Source of the DNA: Amyelois transitella
Lineage: Eukaryota; Arthropoda; Insecta; Lepidoptera; Pyralidae
Length of the DNA: 64,000 nt
Reading direction: 5' to 3'
NCBI RefSeq assembly: GCF_032362555.1
Contig: NC_083516.1
Coordinates: forward strand, 6,969,001 to 7,033,000
The position numbers and the translations under genes are program-made. The notes beneath the pieces are model-generated. The model had not been told where the DNA came from, did not search any database, and saw nothing but the letters and a program-made list of their open reading frames with translations. Below, piece by piece: positions 38,551 through 46,964 of the stretch; position 1 is the first letter of the stretch; every line of letters begins with the position of its first letter.

Positions 38551-39362
38551 GATAAAAAAAGTATATAAAAAATAAGAAACCGTTGTTTCCTCCCAGTCTG
38601 TTGAGGGAAGTCACATAGTCCAGAACTATAATATAGTTAGGTATATTGTATATTCAAAAGTAGGTAAATTCTTTTGTTTGGTATTCTCTAAAGTTTTTAC
38701 TTCAGATTCCGTGAGAAAGCATCTTTAAATTTTTTTTAAGGATATTCATATCAATTGTAAGAATGCGAATCCGCAGGTGTAGGTATCGCAGGTTCTATTG
38801 TCGAAGGCTCGGGCGTGGTAGATTCCGTGGGAGAAAAAAAATAACTCTTTGCCGTGGGAATATTTACAAATACCCAAAAGGAGCTATAGAACCTTCTGAA
38901 ACTATATATTTACACCATGACACTTTCTTTGAGGCTCTTCAGATTTATTCATTAAATTTTCAAATGATCCGCCCGGTTTTATTAATTTATTTAGGTAGAT
39001 AGTATGTACTTTACTTGTAAGTACTTTTGAAAGCATTTTACTTATTATATTGGATTGGTAAAGTTGGATCAGAATTAATAAAATAATTGAAGGTCAACAA
39101 GCAAGCATACGGCCCACTTGATGAAAAGCGATTACAAAAATTTATTAGGCGCCTACAATACAACATCAAGACGGCAGGCGCGCTTTGCCCGAATTTAAAG
39201 ATTCTATTCAAGCCATTTATAAGAATACTCGACTCGTGCCTCTTGATTAAACCATAATAACAGGATGATAATTCCATTGGGACAATTTTTTTTTTATACT
39301 TCAATCAGTACCCTCGAAGTAGCTATTGTATTGTGTCGTATTTTTTATAATCATAATCATTG

Positions 39363-39394
39363 TGCTCCTGCAATAACTTATTATTGCAGGAGCA
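39363..39394. repeat. Perfect hairpin, 14-bp arms
   Basis: TGCTCCTGCAATAA, a 4-base loop, then the exact reverse complement. It lies just after an ATAATCATAATCATT stretch that resembles the LINE tail repeat of 56201. Confidence 0.85.
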
Positions 39395-39797
39395 AGCTAC
39401 AAAAAGTCACTGGCATCATAGGTACCTAATTAATGGTAAACTCATGAATATGCAAAAAATATTAATACACGGGTGCCCTTCTTATTGTAGTTAACCCTTT
39501 CCTTTCTTGAATGAATTCTGAAATCGAGTTATTGTCTAATCCCCTATCGATAACTATTTCAACGGGTTATGAATATGCAAAAATAACAATTAGATAATCA
39601 ATATTGCCAATATGTGCTTTGATCTTGATTTTATGATGAGTCATCATTCGATCATTATACCCGTTTATGGGACACATTGAGGAATCATTTTTCTTCGAGC
39701 ACACCCTAGATATTCGAGGGTTAAAATAAATAGTATTGCACCTGGTAAGTAAACTGTTAATTTCGTCATGAGTTTGTTTGATCAATTTCAATGTATC

Positions 39798-39840
39798 CAT
39801 TTTTTAGTACAATAGATATATACTATTGTACTAAAAAATG
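39798..39840. repeat. Perfect hairpin, 18-bp arms
   Basis: CATTTTTTAGTACAATAG, loop ATATATA, then the exact reverse complement at 39823-39840. No target duplication or larger inverted element is seen around it. Confidence 0.88.
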
Positions 39841-40533
39841 CCTCCCGTCGGAATTTCTAGAAATAAGCAGCCATTTTTGACCTTTCGCATTCATGATTGC
39901 ACTTAAGTACTCAATCCAGTGTCCAGGATCATGGTCTAATCCAGGGTCACGGTCGAAAGGCGACTCCGATTTATTTCAAAAGAGGTTAGGAATCTTTAAA
40001 TCTCAAAACTAAACTTGCTACCAGAACATACTAAATCTTGGTATGACCGTTTCCAAGGCTTTTCCTGTCCTGGCAAAAGCCGGGGCGAGAGTTCTTAAGC
40101 GGCAAGTTGCATGAAGGCAGTGATAATTGTGGATACTGGAAAGATATGGTCTTTGACGATCCTTTCGAAAAAGAGGCTTGATTTTGTATAGGTAGGTATA
40201 GGTATACCTACATGCATGTTTTACTAGAAAATTTCTTTAATGAGGTTCTAAATATCCCGTCCCTACAGCATATTCGTGACAGTTTGCAACAGAGAAAATA
40301 TATTTTTTTAAATCCGTAATGAAATCAACGCATTTTCAATAAGCAACTATTTATTAATCAAAGATATTCTCCATACAATAATACTTTCATAGACAAACCA
40401 CATATCATGCTATCAACATTTTTCTTATTATTATTCTTCTTTCTTATCACAATCAAATGGAAAGTTTCTTAGAATTTTTTGCAGTAAAAACAATGAAAAT
40501 ATTTGATATCTGCACTTATAAAAACACACACAT

Positions 40534-40539
40534 TTTATT
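40534..40539 (-). terminator. Candidate poly(A) signal of SRPRB
   Basis: AATAAA on the minus strand about 175 bases past the SRPRB stop. A second minus-strand AATAAA lies at 40350-40355. Which is used cannot be told. Confidence 0.4.
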
Positions 40540-40713
40540 TTAAAATAAGAGTATTTCCGGAAGACCGGATTTAGAAATCGCTCTTTCAGTTTAAATTTTT
40601 AAATGAAACAACATCCAGAATGAAACGAAAATAGGGCAACACCATCTCGCCTGACTACAATCAAGAGCGTGAATATTGCACGGTTTATCCAAAATCCAGT
40701 CTTCATAAATGCA

Positions 40714-43700
40714 TTAAAGTCTTGAGATCCAATCCTGCACAGACTTGATATTGGCCGGGTCGTCGTCGTCGCCTGTGGTGGCTGAACTCTCTGCGATATC
40801 GACGCGACAACTAAGATGAGAAAACTCGAAGTCTTTGCCTAGTTTCCCGAGATATGTGGAGTTGTTCGACTGCGCGGGGTCCACGGATTGAAGCTGGCTG
40901 GATTTCGTCACGCGTACAAGGTTCCTGTAAAAAAACTTCATTTATGTAAAAAAAAGATGTTTGCAATGAGCACATTTGATTAATTAAGTATTAGAATTTT
41001 ATTTTACCCTACCAAGACTACTTTTATATCTAGAATTTCTAATTTAACGCGGGCGGTCATATTAATATTAATGTCACACTTACAGTTCTTTTTCAAGAAG
41101 GCTCTTTATAACTTGGCTGCCCTTAGCCAGCGGTTGATCTTGCTTATTACATAAGATCAGGACCGGAGGACAGTTACTCTGCACCACGGGGTCCACGAGA
41201 ATCGTGTACAAGTACCTGAAAACAAGTTAAAGTGAATAATTACTTTGACCATATCATCATTTATTTTCTTTCATAAACTTAGTATATATTGGCAAATTAA
41301 TGGGCCATTATATACTAACAACGCATTTATATGCCTCCTTAGATGCGTTTGTGATTAGAAGTGAAATATCTTAAATAAATGAAAGAGAAATAGGACATTC
41401 TCGTGAGCAAGGAATTCCCAGGCAGTTTGGTGGCAGCTGGAAAGAATAGTGAGTCCCAGCTACTCCTATTCCCATGCAGATTGTAAAAAGCAATCAAGGG
41501 AAAAACTTATAAAGTAAAGATTAATTTTTGACGATGCTGGAAGAAAATATTTAAAATAAAAGAATCCACCGACTTGAACCGCAGGTCCAGTTGATAGTGG
41601 TCCCAGATAAGGGATTATTTTTCAAGGCAAAGTGTCTGTCACTATTTTTAATATCAATTCTATCATTACGGCATCTAAGCTAAACATGGCCTATAAATCT
41701 CGTTAGTGTTGACTAGGGTAAGCCTATTAGGGAAAATATTTGTCATACTTACTCAGCAACATCTCGTATTTCCTTCTGAATGGTGACAGAGTCGATAACA
41801 TAAACTATAGCTTTGGCGCCGTTCTTGTACTGATCAAAGAATTTGTTACGCAGCCTCTCCTGTCCAGGCAGATCAACTAGTTTTAGAGAGCTCTGGAACA
41901 TTAAAATAAAAAATACCTTAGATTATACTCTTCTAGTGTTGTGTGGTTCCCAGCACTTTGGAATAGGACAACTCCATTTCTTTTCCATGGATGTGGTAAA
42001 ATTGTGATTCTTTTTGTAGGCAATGGACTAGCAACATGTTAATATTTGAATCTCAATTCCAACATTAAGCCATCCAGCTGAACTGGCCTTTAAGTCTTTT
42101 CTAGACTATTTGCACTGCCCACCCTGGTATATGGACGTGACTATATGTATGTATAAATCTTTGAATAATATGAAACTCATAAGGAACAGAAAAATTAAGA
42201 AAGATCTAGAGGAGCACTTTGTGTCAGAATGACATGCTGATGGAGACTAATGTGTTTTTATTATAATAGTTGCAAATGTGTATTTGTAAAGCACCAATAA
42301 AGGCTTCCGAAATTTTAAAATATGTATACTCTCTTTACTATATGTTAATAAATTATAGGTAAATGTTAATTGTGCAATACTAGGTTAAAACAATTCTAGA
42401 TAGATTTAAAATAATAATATATTACTAAGTAGGTACCTTTATGTATAAATTAGTATGTCTACTTATACATAATAAATGTTTGCAACATCCAAAAGGGTAA
42501 ATACGAAGATCTATACATATAAATTTAAGACGTTGTACTCATGTTATGCAAATAAAAATTAGAATTATCTATTTTTTACTTAAAGAAAATTATTAGTTAT
42601 CAAAAATGTAGTTCAGCAAAGTAGGTGTCCTAAGCCTGAAGAGTAAACAAACAAATAAACTTACTTTCACATTTATAATCTTAGTTGCAATTTCTTTTTC
42701 ATATTACTATTTCTTACACTTACATTGCTTGTGATGTACTCTTCCACATTCTCTTTCATTGAGGTAAAGGTCTGTCTGTATTGAGAATAAGCCAGTTGCA
42801 CAAACAGCAATGTCTTCCCGGAGTCCGACAGTCCGGTGAGCAACACTGATCGGCGGGCATGGCGCCGGCGGGTGAAGCACCACCAAAATACTGCAAATTC
42901 ATATAAGAGGACATTAACAATGTGACTATGAAATAAAATCTTGCAGTCAATACAATTGACGCAATTTTTAAATTATTTTATAAGTATTCATTCATACTCT
43001 TCGGTCACAGTAAATGAGCTGCTTCTACTAAAAAGTACCCATTTTTTTTTCTGAGAAAGTTATCACATTGTTTAACTTTTGTAGATTTTTATACACGTAT
43101 GAAGATTTAAAGAAATACTTTAAGGCACTCTTATTTATTCAAGGAGGTTATCATGAGGATGTAGCAAAAGGGATATGCAAGATTGTGGCAAATAAAAAGC
43201 TGTAGTCTCTTCATACCCCTCCACGAAAGAAGCGAGATTTTATGTATACATATGTAACTCCTAATGTTAGAACATATAGCACACAGGGCACAGCTAGTTC
43301 AATATAAGTAGGTTCACAGTATAACAGCTCTAATTCAAGCTTGTGTTGTGTAGGAATTTTCAAATTCTTCCAGTAAAATAAGAGACCGGATATTATGTAC
43401 CTATAAACAATTATTGAATTATCAGCCATGAAAATTAAGACAAATAAATCTGTTAATACTGCCCTTTATAAATTAGTACTTTACATGCAACATTGTTCAC
43501 TTTCTTTGAAACAAATACACTGGAATTGAATGATATTTAGAATATGGGACTGGGTTTTATAATAATTTATCCAGTTTTATTGCTGATTTCAGCACAAAAT
43601 CTTATAAATAAGATAATATGATTTTTTTTCTTATAGTGAAAACAAAACATAAAGTGTGTGTAAGCTGCTTCTCTTCCCATTCAGATTGTAAAGGTCATTC

Positions 43701-44582
43701 AGGGGAGGGGCTGATAATGTTGGGATTTTTCTGAATGTGACCTTTCAGTCTTTTGTACACTGTATCTACGACATGATCATATGTTAGGTACATATGATCA
43801 CATCCCTCCCTTACGAGGCAGAAAGAGCCAGCAGCATAGAAAAGACTGAATCTGTGTAAGTTATTATTATATTCCAAATATTTTTAATAAAAAAAATCAA
43901 CTAAAAGAAATTAGGTAAATAATAATACATTTTAATAAGAAATCTCTTTCCCACGGATGTCGTAAAAGGCGACTAAGGGATAGGCTGATAAACTTGGTAT
44001 TCTTTTTTAGGCGATGGGCTAGCAACCTGTCACTATTTGAATCTTAATTCTATCATTAAGCCAAATAGCAGAACGTGCCATTCAGTCTATTCGAGACTGT
44101 TGGCTCTGTCTACCCCGCAAGGGATATAGACGTGACCATATGTATGTATGTATGTATGTTTAATAAGGAAGAGAAAATTTTATATCATTGCATTACGTTA
44201 ACTCTTAAGAATATAGTAAAGGTTTGTTAATATTTTATAAAAAAGAGAAATTTTGATCGACATCCAATGTAGGTAGGAAATTTTATGATTTATGCATGAC
44301 AGCTAACTCGAATTATGTCGCTAAGAGAATGTAACCTTAAAAACTGGCAACCCGGAAGACCGAACTTGTACACTATCTACGACCCTAAGTGAATTAAAAC
44401 ATAACTTGAACTACCCATTGTTGGTTGTATAAAAGCGTCCAAAGTAGTATATGTTATTAGTAGATAAAACATTACCTACCTAAGGTAAATACTAGCACAA
44501 TAACACTTAGCAAGGTTATGTATCGAGGGTCGTTCAACATTGGTTCTGTTTGTATTTTTTCTTTAACTACTTCAGAATCCAT
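40714..44582 (-). CDS. SRPRB: Signal recognition particle receptor subunit beta
   Basis: SRP receptor beta is the membrane-anchored small GTPase that holds SR-alpha at the ER for cotranslational targeting. Five coding exons on the minus strand: 44480-44582, 42724-42890, 41753-41892, 41084-41215 and 40714-40924, all with GT-AG junctions and matching phases, give 250 residues. A short N-terminus is followed by a hydrophobic anchor at about residues 23-40 (YITLLSVIVLVFTLVFWW). The GTPase motifs are GLSDSGKT (P-loop), DLPGQE (G3) and NKQD (G4). The C-terminus FEFSHL...SVQDWISRL is the usual SR-beta end. Introns 2 and 4 hold SINE copies antisense to the gene. Start at 44582 is the first ATG before the anchor. 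Length is close to animal orthologues. Confidence 0.95.
41450..41725 (+). repeat. Diverged SINE family A-like copy in SRPRB intron
   Basis: CCTATTCCCATGCAGATTGT, then a run of non-matching sequence, then TCTGTCACTATTT, ATCAATTCTATCATTACGGC and CTAAACATGGCC follow family A order with large divergence. The CCCATGCAGAT start recurs at 43665 and 55398, so this may be a separate subfamily. Confidence 0.45.
41937..42154 (+). repeat. SINE family A in SRPRB intron
   Basis: GTGTTGTGTGGTTCCCAGCAC head, TTTTCCATGGATGTGG, GGACTAGCAAC, TTTGAATCTCAATTCCAACA, then GGACGTGACTATATGTATGT. It has internal deletions but is nearly complete, and lies antisense to the gene. Confidence 0.8.
43284..43298 (+). mobile_element. 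Possible Helitron-like 3' terminus
   Basis: GGGCACAGCTAGT matches the terminus of the element at 38274-38550. The upstream sequence is not recognisable, so this could be chance. Confidence 0.22.
43665..43850. repeat. Two facing SINE-like fragments
   Basis: A plus-strand fragment (TTCCCATTCAGATTGTAAAG to GTGACCTTTCAGTCTTTTG) meets a minus-strand one (CATCCCTCCCTTACGAGGCA, then CAGCAGCATAGAAAAGACTG). Between them lies GATCATATGT / ACATATGATC, a 10-bp inverted repeat with a 5-base loop. The pair forms a tail-to-tail inverted arrangement in the first SRPRB intron. Confidence 0.45.
43940..44159 (+). repeat. SINE family A, head-less with probable target-site duplication
   Basis: Very well preserved from CTCTTTCCCACGGATGTCGT to GATATAGACGTGACCATATG and a (TATG)n tail. 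The head before CTCTTTCCC is absent. TTTAATAAG occurs at 43931-43939 and again at 44160-44168, consistent with a 9-bp duplication. It lies in the first SRPRB intron. Confidence 0.85.
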
Positions 44583-45114
44583 AATTAATCAGACTTGGTT
44601 CGATTTATAATTTCTATAATATACAGTTTACAAATTAACCTCAAACTCAAACCAAATCAGGACCTAATAAACAAAATCAGGGCCGATGACGTACTGAACT
44701 GTGGTGACTGACGTGGTGGTTTTGACTTTGATTGACATTTACAGATATGTACACAAAATGCCGCATTGTATGTCAATGTCATTATCACGTTTTCTTTGGA
44801 GACTTGTTTGAGACAATGAAATAATATTCTATGGAGGTGCCCTAATTGTTCAACTTGACTCAGAAATAAAAACTGATATATCTGTCTCTTTCTCACAACA
44901 GTGGTTTAACGGGAGAAAAAACGTTTACACTCTTTTATCAGCACCCTCTTCATTGGCTTCGATGTGTTTGTGCTGGAGCACCGCCATCTTAAGTAGCCCG
45001 CTTAGCTTACTCGTGGAAGTTATCACCGTGAGGATTTTACGTTTTTCCGAGGAAATCCCGTGTTTTTCTACTGTTTACCAAGTTGTGCTTAGATTAATCG
45101 ATAATAAACAACAA
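44583..45114. promoter_or_regulatory. Divergent promoter region, SRPRB / THAP exon
   Basis: 532 bp between two start codons facing away from each other. CCGCCATCTT at 44981-44990 is a YY1/Pho-type site in the orientation often found near housekeeping starts. AATCGATAA occurs near 45096. No TATA box is evident. The region probably includes both 5' UTRs. Confidence 0.55.
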
Positions 45115-45182
45115 ATGAAGTGTTCAATAGCATATTGTGGCTTATGCCAAAGCAAAAATAGGCCGAATTTAACCTTTCACCG
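45115..45182 (+). CDS. First exon of a THAP-domain protein, or remnant of one
   Basis: THAP domains are DNA-binding C2CH zinc fingers at the very N-terminus of proteins. This exon reads MKCSIAYCGLCQSKNRPNL then TFHR, which fits the family's start (Cys, 4 residues, Cys, then the ...FHRF block). It ends CACCG with a strong donor GTAAGT at 45183. The frame is open upstream, but the ATG at 45115 is where THAP proteins begin. The expected next exon (FP..., tryptophan, CX2H) is not found before PNPO. A Helitron end (45381) and a decayed LINE (45409-46240) lie where it might have been. Either the rest is further away, spliced across PNPO, or it was lost. Confidence 0.5.
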
Positions 45183-45380
45183 GTAAGTGGTTAATATTTG
45201 GTTGAATTATGGTCTATCATACAGTGTATTTAATGAAATGTGTTTAAAAACCTTATTACTTTTAATCTTCTTTGTTGTGAGCTTTAAAAAATTGTAATAT
45301 TCTCAATATTTCATTCACATCGAAAACATAAACACGTGTGCTAGTGTTGAACATCATCGAACATAGAATCTTATCGATAA

Positions 45381-45408
45381 ACTAGCTGTGCCCGCGACTT
45401 CGTCCGCC
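45381..45408 (-). mobile_element. Helitron-like 3' terminus abutting a LINE
   Basis: On the minus strand it ends GTCGCGGGCACAGCTAGT, as the element at 38274-38550 does. Only ~28 bp remain before LINE sequence starts. The first residues of the open frame that begins at 45388 (MPATSSAN) come from this fragment, not from the LINE. Confidence 0.55.
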
Positions 45409-46240
45409 AACCTATTTATGGATAGTTTGACAGATTTGAAAGAGTCTGAAATTGGATTAAGGATGAATGAGTTACTCGTCAAATGTCTGCTCTATGCCGA
45501 CGATCAGGTTATATTGGCGTCATCAGCGGAAGAATTACAGGAGATGGTAAACTGTATGCGTGAAGCTTTAAAAGAGAAAGGAATGAAAGTGAACGTAAGT
45601 AAAACTAAAACACTGGTTTTTGAAATGGAGAAAGAAATGACAGCATGTAATATTTTGATTGGAGGAGAATGGAGCTTTGCATGCCTTTATGAGCAGTCAG
45701 AAACTATCCAAAAAGGCTCGACTGGCCACAGCCAGTATAGGGGCGTGTTGGTCCCAACATTAATGTATGGGAGTGAAAGTTGGGTATGGCAAAAGAAGCA
45801 CGAAAACAGAACAAATGCAGTGGAAAAGAGAGCGTTAAGGAGTATGATGGGTGTGAAATTGAGTGACCGGATAAGGAACATCGTGATAAGGAAATGTGAT
45901 GTGAAAGAAGATGTAGTTACAGGAATAGAAAAGGGTATGTTGAGATGGTTCGGTCATGTGGAGAGGATGAATGAAAGCGGGATGACTAAGCAGATATACA
46001 AGGAGAGTGTGGAGGGAAAGGTCGGAGTGGGAAGACCTAGACGAACGTATCTTGATCAAATTAAGGACGTCCTGGTAAAGGGTCAGGTCAAAAGTACCCG
46101 AAACCGCCGAACTTGCATGAAGAGAGTTATGAATGTGGATGAAGCGAAAGAAGTACGCAGAGATCGTGGCAAGTGGAAAGAGGTAGTCTCTGCCTACCCC
46201 TCCGGAAAAGAGGCGTGATTTTATTTATGTATGTAATTAT
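45409..46240 (+). mobile_element. Decayed RTE-type LINE, 3' half of the reverse transcriptase ORF
   Basis: The frame carries the reverse transcriptase motif LLYADDQVILASS, then MKVNVSKTKTLVF, then VLVPTLMYGSESWVW, MLRWFGHVERM, VGRPRRTYLDQI and the C-terminus VVSAYPSGKEA. A short 3' UTR and ATGT-type tail follow. The endonuclease and most of the RT are missing. Between about 45667 and 45745 the open frame is shifted: the proper residues (ALHAFMSSQKLSKKARLA) appear in the next frame, and a preceding block of roughly 35 codons seems deleted. The frame stays open by compensating indels. The lack of poly(A) and the repeat tail fit the RTE clade. It is dead but is the likely relative of the partner of SINE family A. 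Confidence 0.8.
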
Positions 46241-46964
46241 ATTTGATTTCCAAACACTTTATCAGAATGACAGGTAATAGATACAATATTGTTGGACCTT
46301 AGATTATAGCCAAGATAGTAAGGATTCCCGATGTAAATTTTTTTTTTCAATAAATTTAATTCGGAAATAAACATCTTAACTCACTCGTCCATCGATAAAA
46401 TATTATCGACTAAATGAACATCTCTAGTCCGCCATGTTTGTATCCGGGTTTGTTTATTTAGGTATGCAGGAAAAGTACATGCATAGGGCACTTCCATAGG
46501 ATTGTTCTTCTGAGGTTTGAGACGAACTAAACATGACATTTAGTTTGACAGTCTTCATCATTCATTGATTCGATTTGGATTTTGGATTGATTGTTGTTGT
46601 GTTGTGATTCGGCACAGTCGTGATATAATAGGTATCTCTATCTATTTAGTTTGTGGTCGTGATGATAGCGGTTATAAAAACTTGATCCTGCGATTGAGAT
46701 TTAATCTACAGCTTCATGATTGTGATTTGTGAGTATCTACCTATCAAGATTATTTTTGTAATTGTAAGTTCAGGATATAATTTTCACATATTATAAAAGA
46801 CGGTATTTTGATAAAACTTGCTGATAACATTTATTTACCATATTTTGTACTTTCAGTTTGAGCAGACAGTAGATCCACCACCACTACACTTCATGCTTCA
46901 CACGACCGACTGCACCTATATAAATTAGAACTCAGTGCTACGGCTAATCTTGTACTCCAGTTGC
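46241..46964. promoter_or_regulatory. Upstream region and 5' UTR of PNPO
   Basis: AATTTAATTCGG and ATCGATAAAATATTATCGAC (from 46391) lie upstream of GTCCGCCATGTTTGTATC, which holds a YY1-like GCCATGTT. A block of moderate composition precedes the PNPO start codon. No coding content is seen. A transcription start probably lies between 46430 and 46900; its position is not determined. Confidence 0.4.

Larger units (their letters stand above)
26476..40700. other. Gene-free stretch up to SRPRB
   Basis: No supported exon. It contains several SINE copies, two Helitron-like elements, LINE scraps, two perfect hairpins and a few candidate islands. The last 170-350 bp (about 40350-40700) probably belong to the SRPRB 3' UTR. 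Confidence 0.65.

Noticed and set aside
38763-39002. Arg-rich 79-codon frame (protamine-like start)
   Set aside because: The basic run is only about 25 residues and the remainder is AT-rich filler; no promoter or poly(A) context.
45388-46218. Intact 276-residue protein-coding gene
   Set aside because: The start lies in a Helitron terminus, part of the frame is shifted relative to the reverse transcriptase, and most RT and endonuclease domains are missing.
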